Made by a program: the position numbers and the translations under genes | Part shown: piece after piece, positions 9,520-22,750 of the stretch | How positions within the stretch are numbered: the first letter of the stretch is position 1 | How the letters are laid out: each line of letters opens with the position of its first letter | From: Theobroma cacao | Lineage: Eukaryota > Streptophyta > Magnoliopsida > Malvales > Malvaceae | Length of the DNA stretch: 64,000 nucleotides | NCBI RefSeq assembly: GCF_000208745.1 | Contig: NC_030855.1 | Location: forward strand, 787,531-851,530 | Reading direction: 5' to 3' | The notes under the pieces: generated by a model | Told to the model about the DNA's origin: nothing | What the model saw: only the letters and a program-made list of their open reading frames with translations | Databases searched by the model: none

Positions 9520-11370
9520 TCCTCTTTTTAAATTTGGGAAGAAGCTTGCTAGGAGTTCTCTCTCTGTCCCTTAAGGGTTGTGTGCTTGTGGGGGGTGGGT
9601 GTTGGGGCACCCCTAGACCCAATTTGAGACTGTTGTGAGTACTCAGAATAAAGGAAAGAAATTTTTGTGTTTAAGATTGAAAAATCACTTTCACATTACA
9701 TCAGCAACGAAGATGCTATATCTTGCTAATATTCTGGAACTTGTTATCCTTTGAAAGGCAAAAATTAGATATGTCTTCAGTATGTTTTATTACTAGGAGA
9801 TTGATTCTTCAACATGAGTAGGATCTATAATTGCCTATATATGAAGTTGGTCTTAATACTTGTGAGTTGGTGGACTATACTAGGGCAATTAACTGAAATC
9901 TTACGAAGGGGAATTGTAGGGGAAATTATTTAGGAAACTAAGCAGTTGGAGTTTGGCTTTAATGTAAAGATATTTTGGTAACTAAGCAATAATGGTTTGG
10001 CTTTAATATGAAGATAATTAAGTGATTTCCACAAGTTTTATTATAAGTAATATGATATAAGATGCACTTAAGCACTTAGCTTTATGATTTGTGCATGTAT
10101 CCCTTGCTAAAAGAGCTGGTTTTAAATTACCCTCCCCTAATGAAATAAAATAAAACATGATAATTGATGGTTGTGCCCTCAAACTTTTGCCTTCATATGG
10201 TTTATGTTGGTGGAATTAAAACAAACTCTTTTGATGATCTTAGTGTAGAAGAATCTGGTACATTTTAGGGCTTAGCATACTAAATTAAACTATGTCATAA
10301 TTCTCAAAACACTGCATTGCTGACCTTTTTTTCAAGTCCATACATTAAGTAGTAGAAATACCTGCAAATGGTTCTAAAGCATACTTAAAATATTACTGCA
10401 GTACTGATCTGTTTGGTATTTCATTTTTCTTGATGTTTTTAATTCTAATTGAAAATCATAAATCTAGTTGACATTCTGAGCTCTTAGTTTCTATGTTAAT
10501 TTAACATACTGCAGATTGTGGTTCTGGCATAGGAAGAATAACCAAGAATCTTCTCATAAGATATTTTAATGAGGTAAGGTCATTTTTCTCTTTCTATTAG
10601 CATATTTTTAATATTTCTGACATTTACCATCTTTGCAGTTTATTGATAACATGGTTCATAGTGCATAATTTTTACTACCTAAAGAATTTCTCAGTTGTAT
10701 TTGAATGAAAAGCAAAATTGGGTAGTGCCTTTTAAAAAATTCATGCAGGACATGAGGAGGGTACCCATTAATTTCAAGGTACCTAAACCTTAACCCTATA
10801 AAAAATCAAATATCTAAACCCTATTAATTACCTGAATAATTTTAAAAGTTACTACCCTAACCTTAACCTTAACCCTAATACATTCCCGCTATCCTATAAT
10901 TACCCTAACCTATTTAAAAGCCCGATTAGATAAAAAATTTATTAAAATGTTCTTCATGGGTACCCAATTACCTAAACCCGAACCTGTATTCATATACAAT
11001 AATATTTCTTCTACATTTTACATATAATTAACTACTAATTAAATTAATAAAAGCACAAATAATAAAATTTAAATTTAAATAATCAAAAACTATAAAGTGT
11101 GTTTATAAATTGAACATAATATATAATATAAATCAATATTATTTTATTGTTTAATAGTTATTAACTTATATAATAGCAATGATATTCTTTATAAATGAAC
11201 ATAATAAATAATATAAAGTATATGTATTAAAAGACAATACAAGTTATATACTATAAAGTGTGTATATATAAATTATAATTAATAATTTTATAAATTTATA
11301 TTTTATAANAAATTATAATTTTTATAATGTTAACAAAAAATAAAAAGTAAATACATTTATTTTTAAAGTG

Positions 11371-11391
11371 TATATATATATATATATATAT
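11371..11391. repeat. (TA)n microsatellite
   Basis: This is a run of about ten TA dinucleotides in the AT-rich intronic repeat. The matching run in copy 2 (about 39371) is shorter. Confidence 0.8.
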
Positions 11392-11794
11392 TAAAAGTAT
11401 TTTAGTGTATATATATAATAGTGATTATATTCTTTATAAATGAACTCAATATATATAAAGTATAGATATTAAAAGATATTACAAGTTAATTAATAATCAT
11501 AGTTTCATTAATTAATTTAATTAATTATATGAGTTTGTCCTTTACTACAAGAAATTAAAAAAAATAGTTAAGTTTCAAAACTATTCTAATCTCACAACTT
11601 CTTTTTAGATAATTAAGTTTATCTATATAAAAGTATCTATATTATAATTAATAATTTTATAAGTTATAATTTTTGTAATGTTAACACAAAATAAAAAGTA
11701 AATATGGTTATATTTAAAGTGTGTACACACACTAAAAATGTTTTATTATATGTATAATAGTAATTATATTTTTTATAAATGAACCCAATATATA

Positions 11795-12455
11795 TGTAGA
11801 CACTAGTTTTTTAGGTGAAATAAACATTAAAAAAATAAAAGAAAAAAGAAAAAAAGAGAGAAAATCAAAAAAATAATAAAACAAAAATCATAAACAAAAA
11901 TGAATTAAAAATAATAATAATAAAAATAGGAGAGAGAGAGAGAGAGAGGGGTACGACTGGTAGGGTGCGGACGCACCCTGCCAGGCACCACCCTCACTTT
12001 GCTATACACGAAAAATTCGCGTCTAGCAGAGTAATGGGAGCGTGCCCCCTTTTGCCCAGTATAAAGGGGGCACTATAGCACAGGGATCGGAGGAATCGAT
12101 AATAAAAAAAATACCTTGGTAACATTCAGCAACCAAAAAACCCTAGGAATCTCTTAAAACCGAAAACAAACCCAGAAAAAAATCGCTTGGAGTAAAAAAC
12201 CTGCAAACCAAAAATTCCTAAGAATCCCTAGCAAAATCTAGCAACCAAAACACCCAGCCACAATCAAAAACATCCTAAGCTTTCTAGCAGCCAGAAACCA
12301 TCCACAATCGAAACAAAAAAATTAAAAAATCACAAAAAGGGAAAACGGGTAGCCGTGTTCTCTTTTTGGGGATTTTTAGTTTGTTTTTTTAGGGGAGATT
12401 TGGAGGGGATTTCAGCAACCGATGAGGTATTTGAGTTTGGGGATTTCGTGCCGCC

Positions 12456-12491
<36 letters not shown>

Positions 12492-14520
12492 GTGAGTGAG
12501 TGAGTGAGGATTTGGGGTTTTTGGGATACCACCGGTTTTAGAGAAATAGAGTTAGGGCTTGGGTTTGCTACCGGTTCAAGGAAGGATTGACCGGCGACTA
12601 GAAGGGAAGATCTAGTCGGTCGACGACAGGGAGGGTAGAGCCAGATTCAGACGGTAAAGAGAGAGCAGAATCAGGCGATCGGCGGTGAGGAGTGTGATGC
12701 ACCGTTTGAGCAGGAAAGGAACAGGAAAGTGGCTGTCGGTGAAGGGTTTTTGAGAGAGAGAAGCTGACGCCGGTGAAGAGGGGAAGGAAGAAGAGTTTTT
12801 TGGAGAGAGAGGACAGTAATCGGCGGCTAGACAGAGAAACAAAAGGTAGAAAATGAAAGGTTCTAGGGAGAAGAAAGAAAGGTGAGCGGTAAGGGAGAAG
12901 AAAAGAAAAAAGAAAAAAAAAGGGAAGGTTTTTCTCCATTGCACCAAACAATGCCGTTTTGGGCATACCAGGGGTGGCTGTGTAAAGCACCAGACAGTGG
13001 GCTTAGTGAAGATCGTGGGTCAACAGGTTAGCTTGGGCCCACTTAGCCCAATCAGGTAAAATATTACTCATTGCCAAATGGGTCTGTGGTGATTTGGGCT
13101 GTCTAAACTGTTATGATATGGCTTGTTTAGATTTAACCCAATTTATTTAGTTAGAGCTTTAATACTTGATGATATAAAATTAATTTTAAGTTATTATAAT
13201 GTTCTAAAAATTTCTGGATAATAGTCCTAGGGTTAGGAAATTACTAAAGAACAGAATAACATAAAAATAAGGATAGCAAATATATATATAAAAAATAATA
13301 ATAATAACATTTTAGAAAGCGTTTAGTTATGCAAAGAACTTAAGTTTAGGAGAATGTTTATTGCAAATATATAAATAACCCTTTTAAATACATGTATATA
13401 AAAATAATATATAAAAAAATATATAAAAATTACCATGACATCAACTACAAATATAATACTGATGATGGGATGATTGGTCGGGACGGTAGGAGTCGCAATC
13501 CCAAGCTAATTTTCTTTAGGTTCGGAATCCAAATTAAGGCTTCACCAGTACGATGGGAGGGCCTCGATTTTGAGATTCTGAGATTTTTATTCTAAATAAA
13601 TAAAATTTTACTACATAAAGAAAAAATTAGTCAAAAAATAATAAATAATAAATAAATAAAAATAGAAAAAATAAAAATAAAATAAGCATAAACTTCACGA
13701 ACATAACATATATTTTTATTGCATCATGCATACCATTGCATATAAGTATTTTTGTTTACGAGTTAAGCCCCGATGATGGGATTTTTCGAGGATCTTGTGA
13801 AGGTTAGTATTTCTTGGAAAGTTTCCTAGGTGAAAAGATGTCTTCGGGTCCCACCAATATGATGGGAGGGCTCGAAAAAACATCTTTAATAAAAGGCTTT
13901 CGCTCGTATTAGGTTCATTATTCACGAAAATATTATTTTTTAAAGAAAAACGTGCGATAACCCCGATGATAGGATTTATTCGTTGAATTTGTGAAGGCGA
14001 ATTTCTTGGATAATTCTCTAAGTAAGAGAACACCCCGGATCCCACCAGTATGATGGGCGGATTCGGGAGAACGTCTTCGATAAAAGGTTATTCGTTCGAC
14101 ATTTTTTATCTCACGCCGTGCATTTCATTTTACCTTACACTTGCATTTCATTTTAAAATCAAACAAAATAATTTAATAAAATTGGAGATATAATAAGCAA
14201 GTTATAGCTAAGGAAATTAAATGAACTTAAAAAATAAAGCCTAATAGGATAATCTAAAAATAGTACCGTTCATGGAACGGGCGTTTCAGGGGTGTTAATC
14301 TTTCTCCGGGCGTAACCGTACTCCCGAACCTAGATCTCGAAAAATGTAGAACAATTTAAGATTCTTTCGACGGGCTTAAATCTAATTAAAACTCTATCGA
14401 TTAGAATCGAGTTAATAGATGGCCAATCACACTTAGTAAAAAAGATTGGTAGCGACTCCTAGTTTTTAGAGTTTTCACTCACGTCTAGCGGTTGGGTTCC
14501 CGGACCTGCACGTTACGACA
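11795..14520 (+). mobile_element. Solo LTR of a Ty3/gypsy (Tat/Ogre-like) retrotransposon, 2726 bp
   Basis: The element starts TGTAGACACTAG, ends CGTTACGACA and is flanked by a 5-bp target duplication ATATA (11790-11794 and 14521-14525). The empty site is seen in unit 2 near 39790, so it inserted after the duplication. A TATA box (TATAAAGGGGGC at 12060) fits a retroelement promoter. Near 13758-13920 and 13955-14100 a block with CCCGATGATGGGATTT and CCCACCAATATGATGGGAGG is tandemly repeated. The end region with GGGCGTAACCGTACTCCCGAACC and GGTAGCGACTCC is typical of long Tat-lineage LTRs. No internal coding region remains. Minus-strand frames at 12598-12990 are low-complexity Phe/Ser/Pro translations of purine-rich LTR sequence. 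Confidence 0.88.
12462..12508. repeat. (GA)n/(GAGT)n microsatellite in the solo LTR
   Basis: An AG run of about 14 units passes directly into five GAGT units. A shorter GA run lies at 11931-11947. Both are downstream or upstream of the LTR TATA box and probably variable between individuals. Confidence 0.8.
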
Positions 14521-16792
14521 ATATATAAAGTAAATATATTAAAAGAAATTACAAGGTAATTAATAATCATAGCTTTATGAATTAATTTAATTAATTATAT
14601 GAGTTTATCCTTAATTATATGAAATTAAAAAAAATAACTAGGTCTCAAAACTATTCTAATCTCACAACTTCTCTTAAGCTTTGCATATTATAAGTTTATA
14701 TAAACAAAGGTATATATATTATAATTAATAATTTTATATGTTATAATTTTTTTAATTTTACTACAAAATAGAAAGTAAATNATATTTCTCTTACATATTC
14801 TATATAATTTACTAATGATTAAATTAATAAAAACACAAATAATAAAATTTAAATTTAAATAATCAAAAACAAATATCTCAAATATAACTAATAGAAAGTA
14901 AATATATTTATATTTAAAGTACATATACATACACACACATTAAAAGTATTTTAATATATGTATATATATAATAGTAATTATATTCCTTATAAATGAATCT
15001 AATATATATAAAGTATATATATTAAAAGACATTACAAGTTAATTAATAATTATAATTTTATGAATTAATTTAATTAACTATACGGATTTATCCTTAATTA
15101 CATAAAATTAAAAAAAAAACATAACTTGGTTTCAAACTATTCTAATCTCACAACTTCTCTTAAGCTTTGCATATTATAAGTTTATATAAACAAAAGTGTA
15201 TATATTATAATTAATAATTTTATATGTTATAATTTTTTTTAATTTTAATACAAAATAGAAAGTAAATATATTTATATTTAAAGTGTATATATACTAAAAT
15301 TATTTTAGTATATATATAGTAGTAATTATATTTTTTATAAATGAACTCAATATATATAATGTATATATTAAAAAACATTTCAAGTTAATTAATAATTATA
15401 GTTTAATAAATTAATTTAATTAACATATATGTTTGTATTTAATTAATGAAATTAAAAAAAATAGTTAGATTCAAAAACTATTCTAATCTCAAAGACTCTC
15501 TTTAAGTATATATATTATGAGTTATAATTTTTGTAATATTAATACAAAGTAAAAAGTAACTATATTTATATTAGAAGTATATATATAATAGTAATTATAA
15601 TCCTTTGTAATATGATATGATATTCATATTATTTAAACATAATTTATAATCTAATAATTTTTTAATTGAAATATTTTAATGTAATCACATTAATAATTTG
15701 AGTAACCAGACTTTTTAATATATTTGTCAGCTTTTAATAAATATATTAATGTTGATTATTTTTAATTTAATCATTTAAATAACAACAAAATATATATAAA
15801 CAGGTATTGGGATCGAGTTCGAGGTGGGTACCCGTGTAACTTGAATAGTAACATAATCGGGTTCAGGTAGCGGGTACCCAAGAGGTACTACCCCGAACCT
15901 GATATGGGTAGTGAAATCACTATCCGAACCCGTCCTAAACTTGATTATAGGGTATCTTAATCCGATATAACCGGGTTGGATACCTGTGGGTATCTTATAA
16001 TAGGGTATGCATTGCCATCCCTACACATTAATATGTAATTCCAATACAGTGAACATGATGTGGAACATGGTGGACTTTTTCTTTTTCCTCTCTTTTTCTT
16101 TCATCGAATGATATGAATCAGTGACATAGTATTAGTTGGAGCTACTATCTTAATAAAGCTGCATAGTACTTTGTGATAGCTATGCTTTTGGACCCCTCTT
16201 CCCTTTACCATTCTCCAGGTTGATCTACTTGAGCCAGTTTCGCATTTCTTAGATGCTGCCCGTGAAAGTTTGTCTCAGGAATATTTTGTAGCCTCTGATG
16301 CGCACAAAGCAAATAATTCTACTGTGTCTCCCTTCAGGTCATGTACTTCAAGACTACATTCACACATGGATACATGCTTCTTGATGTCTTGAAGTATTCA
16401 TAACTATGGTTAAGTCCATGTAAGCTATGTATTTCCAACTTTTCACGTTTCCCTATATTGCGGATGTAGCCATGTAATTTGCACCTCAAGCAGGCATGTT
16501 GTTTGAGTACAATCCTGGGAAAAACTTACAGAAGTTAAGGTAAACATGTTAAATATGGGTTTGCATCTGGAACTCACATTTGAATCTGGGCAACATAGTC
16601 TGTACTCTGTAGGCGGCTGGATTCAAGTAAATTTTTGCAAACAATTATTTACTCTTTTGTGTGTGTTGGGGTGGGGGGGGTAGGGGACAGCATATGGGCT
16701 AGTGAATGAGCCCTTTAAGTTGGTGATATATGTGCTTGTCTTCTTCTGATGCTTCTGGCTGTTAAATTTTACTTTATAAAACAGAAATTTGA

Positions 16793-16945
<153 letters not shown>

Positions 16946-17890
16946 TGAGACAGAACTTACTTTTTATTTGACATGTTGTGCTGTGTGGAAGTGCATGGAA
17001 AGATCAAAATTATGTATTGAAATTTTCTTGCCTGCTGTCTACTATACATTCGAAGTGCCTTGTTCTGATTTTTGAATTATGAACTGTCAGATCATTGCAA
17101 TGGTATCTCAAATTTTCCTTTTCCAAATTTATTGCTTCATGCTTTCTCTCTTGTAACGTCTTTTAAACCTTCTCACAGCTATAGGAATTAAGGTTGTCTA
17201 GAGAACACAACATAGCAAACACCGGAAGGATGATATCGTCAAACTCTTTTTTCTTTTTGCCCTTTCTTTTTGCAATGTGTCGTGTTGTTCATTCTATTCT
17301 TCTTCCTGCTAGGTAACTAGCGCATTTGATGGGTTAGTTTGGAGTGTTTGGGCCCATCCCTAGCACCACAGAAACAAGGCTGGATAATACTTTATAATTC
17401 ATACAGCTATTTTGCTATCATCCGTTTTCTCACCTTACAAAAGCTTGTGACCAAATTTTGTTGTGCCTTGTGCATTGAAATAAGATTTAAGAAATGATGG
17501 TAGGTTGACTTTTGTCCCTTAAGTTTGTAAATGGTGGGAAATAAAATTAAATCTAGAAAGTGCCATATTCATTTCATTTTTTCCAGGTGCTGTTAAGCAT
17601 AACCTTTTACACTGCCTTCAATGTATTTTCATCAAAATTAAGCAAAACATATTAATAATAAAAATCTCCAACAAGGAAATTCTTGGGCATGTGTATGTGT
17701 ATGTAATTTGGAGACCTGATCTCTAAGTTGTGTCCTGGAAAGAACCTTGTTGAAAATTATTATTCTTGCATATATGATTTAAAAGATTCTAATTTGCATT
17801 TTAATTTGATATACTAATGAATTTGTTGATTCCAGGTAGGCCTTAAACCTGGTGGATTCTTTGTCCTGAAAGAGAACATTGCTAGAAACG

Positions 17891-18660
17891 GTATTGTCTT
17901 TATGACTCTTTGATTTTTCTAAGCATGTTTGTTTGCCCTCCCTCCCTCTCTCCCTCCCCTTTTTAAGAAGTGCTCAAGTTTTGTTTAAAGTATTCCTCAA
18001 ACTTTCTTATGTTTTGGTATTCTGTTGTAAATTTTCGTGAAGCTGTTTTTTTTTTTTGGAAATGCCGCATGTCATCTCACGTATGAGAAGACATAAAGTT
18101 GCTTTTTTGAGCTGATATTACTTTTTAACTTCGTCTTATTATGTAATTATCTGCCCTCTACAACTTTGAAGTAAAATAATAGTTTATAATAATAGATGTT
18201 CAATTAAAAGATAAATGGATAAAGGAATTTTTAAGCTCCATTTACACAATCCATTGCTTGATACTAAGGGAAGCAGCAAGTTTTTGTTTTATGCATTCCT
18301 CAAACTTTCTTATTTTTTGGTATCTTGCGGTAAAATTTTCATAAAGTTGCTTTCTAGAGCTGATATAACTGATTAACTTTGTTTTATTATGTATTCATCT
18401 GCCCGCTACTGCTTGAAGTATACTAGTTAATGTTTTAAATGTTTAATTAAGGATAAATGGGTAAAGGAATATTTAAGCTCCATTGTCTTATTTCGTTGCT
18501 TGATACCAAGGGAAACAGCCAAAAAGTGTTGCAACTTATAATTCGCAGGTTCAGGATGAGTTTCATCTACTCAAATGGGTATGGGGTATAATTTTATTAT
18601 GCCACCTATTTGGGACACCTTTTGGTAACACTGTCTATACAACTTTCTTCACTGAAAATT
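17891..18660. other. NTM1 intron 6, left part (copy 1)
   Basis: No gene is seen. Two similar blocks of about 300 bases each contain CTCAAACTTTCTTAT, a TTTTGGTAT stretch, AAAGTTGC, GAGCTGATAT and TAATTAAGGATAAATGG, starting near 17970 and 18285. They form an old tandem duplication that is also present in copy 2 (about 43300 and 43600). Confidence 0.55.
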
Positions 18661-18662
18661 CA

Positions 18663-19700
18663 TGATGTAGTGGGGAAGTAGAAACAATAACAAGAAACCA
18701 AAACAGTGAACAAAACCAGAACAAAGGTTAAAATTGAGGTAAAACCGAAGTCGTAACAAGTTACAAGCCAGTAAGGCCAATTGTCGAGCATCTTAAGGTT
18801 AAATAAACAAGTCACTCCCATCTCATCTGTAATAGATTGATTCAAACCAGCTAGATAACGAGAAGTCAACTGCTCATTAGTCTCTTTCAAACCAACCCTA
18901 GGGAAAGGTCGTTGAAACCTGAATGAAATTTCTCATTCAACTCCATTTAATCAGCAGCGGAAATTGCCTCCTCATCTTCATTTTCATGTGTTCCCAAGTG
19001 TTGATTTTGGCTTGCCTGGATGTGTTTGCTGCTCGTCAACTCTCTTCCACCATTGAAGTGCACGCAGTCCCTTCAACTTAAGCTTCACAAACAGCACCTT
19101 TCTTTGTTCTGCCATTGGTTTCTACTAAAAATAATTTTCGAAACTATCTTTCTGATCTGAATAATCTTTTGCATGCATCTTTTTCCGGAAGTCATCTACC
19201 TTAATTCTAACTCCACCACCATTGAAGTCTAGGCATGTAACAATCAGCCTTCCAATCTACCACAAACAGCACTATTTGCTGGTCGAGCATTATGAAAGGG
19301 GTTTTTATCCTCTCCATATTCAATTTCATCCTCAAGAACACCTACCGGTAAACCGAAAGGGTCAGTATTGCCTTGTGGATTCTCCATACAGGCTCCCATT
19401 GGTTCCTGTCACTTTAAAGCTTGCACAGCCTGCAACAAATCTTCAATCATACCCATCAACTCAGCCAGTTCTATTTGCCGGTCTTGATTTCTTTTCCACG
19501 TCCGCTAACAAGTCCTCTACCACGATTAGCCATGGTTTATAAGCTAAAATCCTAGTTCAACTTTAAGATCTCTTCATCTGATACCACTTTGATGTAGTAT
19601 GGAAGTAGAAACAACAAAAACAAAAGAAAAACAATGACGAAAACCAGAACAAAGGCTAAAATTGATCTTAAGATCATAGTAGGAACAAGTTAAAGCTGTC
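18663..19700 (-). mobile_element. Degenerate LTR retrotransposon with gag remnant (copy 1)
   Basis: TGATGTAGT(A/G)(T/G)GGAAGTAGAAACAA occurs at 18663 and again at 19590 as a direct repeat of about 100 bases, consistent with LTR remnants. Reading the minus strand, the right-hand copy is followed by a primer-binding-like TGGTATCAGA (19586-19577) and then ATGGCTAATCGTGGTAGAG (19533), a typical gag start. Farther on come VLFVKLKLKGLRALQWWKR and LKETNEQLTSRYLAGLNQSI, matching the Ty3/gypsy gag family (PF03732). There are several stops, a large internal deletion and no pol. It lies in NTM1 intron 6. The same remnant in unit 2 shows it predates the duplication. Confidence 0.75.
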
Positions 19701-20405
19701 TAAAGTTACAGCAGCTTTTAATTGTAGCCCTTCGATACAAACAACCCCATCTAATCCTAGCCATTCAAACTAATTAAAAATGATCACATGCTAATCACGA
19801 CACATGACTAGATAGAAAACATAATTACCAACTTTTAACTAAAGTAAAACATAATAAAATAACCAATTGGAGAAAAATTTAAGAATGCTCTTGCATAGCC
19901 TTGCCCAACAATTAAACTTGCCTAAGGCTTGACTTAACCTAGGACTTAAGTCTCATAATTTGCTTGCATTCAACTCACAAAATACTTGGATTCGATCAGA
20001 TTATTGTTGAGTTATTCTTGAGCTCAAGTGACCAATCGAGTCTAGTTCAAGTGTTTATATTACTCAGTCAAGATAGTTCAAGAGCGTAATCAACTTTTAA
20101 TTTTTTTAATATATTTTAAAATTCCATGTATGTAATACTCATATAAAACTAAATAATACAAAGATCAATCAAGTCCAGCTTGGAGGTCTCAGACATATGT
20201 ACTTTCCGAAAAAATGTTCAAGTTGAGCTTCAGGTCTTAGTTTTGTAATTGAGTCGTGTCATCTTCAAGCTTATCATTTTGTCAACTTGATTTGGCTCAG
20301 TTATGCACCTAGACTTTAACCAACTCAAACTGACTAAAAAGGTTACTGAATTGAAAGTTGAGACAGGGACAACTCAAACACAAAGTAATCTGGAATTCTA
20401 AATAT
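19701..20405. other. Non-coding sequence shared with unit 2
   Basis: No open frame or feature is recognised. It aligns with about 44860-45600, and homology stops at AAGTAATCTGGAATTCTAAATATC (about 20405). It may include the remainder of the old LTR, but I cannot place its outer edge. Confidence 0.5.
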
Positions 20406-22750
20406 CGAATTCTTAATCAGACTCAACTTCCATTTTTGTAATCTGCTGTGGTATCTTAAATGTGCTCAAAGTTCTTAAAGTTCTTAAAGTTTTTGTAATC
20501 AGACAGGGACAATTTTGTAATCTGCTGTGGTATCTTAAATGGTGCTCAAAGTTCTTAATCAGACTCAACTTCCATTTTTTTGATTCTGAAAAACAAAACC
20601 ACCTTCACTGGCTAAAATAAAGTGGGAATCAATTCAGTATGGTACAATTTATAGATATGGTACATTTATAGAAATGCTGAATCATTTGTCACTGGCTAAC
20701 ATATTAATTTCAATTCAGACATCGAATTTTGTGATTAGAAATGAAGCAGCTGAATATGGGTATTAAGTGGAAGAATTGGTTTAGCTTTTCAAAAGGATAG
20801 GATAGAAGCAGAATTATGCTTTGAGCAAAGAGAGAAGAAGGAGCCACTACGAAGCTCGACTTGAACATCGCAAGCAAGTAAAAGTTCTTTAAGGCTTTTA
20901 ATGCTCTTTATTTTTTTTTAAATGAAATTGTTAACATTGAATAGTAGATGATTGGGTAGTAGAAATGAGAGGTTGGTGTTGTTAATGCTTTAGGGGACTT
21001 AAATTAGAAAGTAGTAGACTACAGAACTTTTAGAGAAATCTAGGGGGAAACAGCTATATATGTAAATTCATTAGATTGGATTTGGTATCAGAAGATTTAA
21101 GGGATTTATTCATTTATTTATTTATTTGGGGGTAAGATGGGCAATTTAGAGGCATGAGGGGTTGGGGGGGGAGGGATAAAAGTCCAAAAATTATAAGGAG
21201 AAAGATAAGGAAGGAGGTTAGTGGTGGGATGCAGGCTCTGTTTTGGAGAAGTGGCCTCATGACAGGAAAATTCAGACAAGTTAGGTGAAAAAAGTTAGAT
21301 AAGGTGAAGAGTTGGACTTTGTTTAATGTGCTGGGCAAAGATGGTGTGTAGGGGGTAGAAGGCTAGGACTTTGACACTATTGTTGTCAGAAGGGGCTTTA
21401 TGTGTTGTTGAGGGGGTGATCATGGTAGTGAACTTGTAACTTTAGGAAGAATCCAGAAGTGGTAACATCCTACCCTATCGATCAAGGATTCATGAACTGG
21501 ATTCAATTACAGATGTTAAGCGTGAAATTAGTTTGGAAATGGGTTCGGTTGCAACTCAATTAGGACTTTGTACTGCAGCAATAACCATTGGCATTACCTG
21601 TAATAATAACTAAAAGATTTACTTGAGCTTTCAGTTCTTCAATCTCGTCTTGAAAAGTGCTCAATGCATCCCTTGTCTCATCACTCAGGATATTATTCAT
21701 CTCGGACAGTTCTCATTAGACTGTCTCAATTTCATCAATTCCTTCACGGGGAACCATTTGAGCTTTTACTGTGGCCACTACGGCCTCTGGCTCATATCCT
21801 CTGATGGTCCTCTAGTGCACTCCACGTGGTCATCATTTGTACACTTTAAATCAGCACCTCTCGCTCGTGTTCTGATACTAACTGTTACGAACTACACTAT
21901 TTCGCCTAAATATACAATAGTCTATGCGGCACTTGAGTGGACGCTTCCACGCAAGTCAACCAATACTCGGTTATATCTAATCCAACATTAATAATAACAA
22001 CAAATCAGACTAAGAGAACTCGTATCAAAATCAAAAGGCATACCGAATGCTATATGTGTAACCACTGAGTTATAAAAAGGAAAAGTGCTTTATTAATATA
22101 AAATTAATTACAAAGAGATCGAGATAGGTCATCGTCAGGCCATAGGGACAGCCTTATATGATTCACTACAAATATACCCTTACCAATGAAGCAGGCTAAC
22201 AATCCGCTGATTGTTCATTTTCTATAAAGAGTTTACGAGATTTTATAAGTATTCTATTAATAATCATTACAATGCTTGAAGTAAGGATATTTCTTTTCTA
22301 AAAGATCTCCTTTCTAAAAATTTGACAAGTATTTGTGAAAGTATCACCACGAGCCATTACATTGTTTGAAAGAGGAACATTTCCCTTAGAGGTATAAAAG
22401 ACTCAAGCTCCAAGATAATTCTACGCTATCATAATCCGATACAAGGTTGGCTCATGACACAATGGCCAGCTCGTTCATCCTTGTTATAGCCGTTAGTGCA
22501 CAGAAAAAGTTTTCTGTGATTTGCAATCCTGTTTTGTTGGTTTTATTTTTCCTAGGCTAGAACTGTGGGAGTGATTTTGTGATGAGTATAAATATCATTT
22601 GTAACAGTTGTTGCAATTGATTTTTTCCCTGATCAATGAAAAGTATATTTCCTTTCTCTCCCGCATGACTCTGTTTTCTTCTTCTTCATTTTAGCCTTCT
22701 TTGCAGAAATACTTTTAAGTTTCTTAAAATCCTTTCAGGAACAAAGCAAA
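20406..22750. other. Unit-1-specific repeats and retroelement debris
   Basis: At 20411-20580 a short segment (GTAATCTGCTGTGGTATCTTAA with flanking CTTAATCAGACTCAACTTCC) is present twice around a duplicated AAAGTTCTT. On the minus strand, about 21860-21600 reads VATVKAQMVPREGIDEIE and later SEMNNILSDETRDALSTF with two stops. This is a coiled-coil piece resembling the N-terminal part of plant Ty3/gypsy gag polyproteins. Around 22580-22670 a GTATAAATATC box and an ATCAATGAAAAGTATATTTCC stretch resemble an LTR promoter and polyadenylation region. No intact gene is seen. Confidence 0.45.

Larger units (their letters stand above)
10757..16020. repeat. AT-rich tandem-repeat element in NTM1 intron 3 (copy 1), split by a solo LTR
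   Basis: The left edge carries AGGAGGGTACCC and GGTACC; the right edge carries GGGTACCC and ends in TGCATTGCCATCCCTAC. Between them a very AT-rich module of roughly 350 bases recurs, marked by TATAATTAATAATTTTATA followed by AGTTAATTAATAATTATAG and a CTATTCTAATCTCACAACTTC stretch. I recognise no coding capacity. It looks like a non-autonomous transposon that expanded internally. Single N bases at 11309 and 14781 lie in it, and the sequence after 14781 repeats that near 11003. Confidence 0.6.

Noticed and set aside
10850..10905. Interstitial telomere (CCCTAACCTTAACCTTAACCC)
   Set aside because: Plant telomeres are CCCTAAA repeats; this is short, imperfect and part of the GGGTACCC-edged element.
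12598..12990. Minus-strand protein of 130 codons
   Set aside because: Phe/Ser/Pro-rich translation of the purine-rich part of a solo LTR; no homology expected.
19222..19542. Plus-strand frame of 106 codons, also at 44483-44749
   Set aside because: Antisense to a gag remnant; the minus strand carries the recognisable start and gag motifs.
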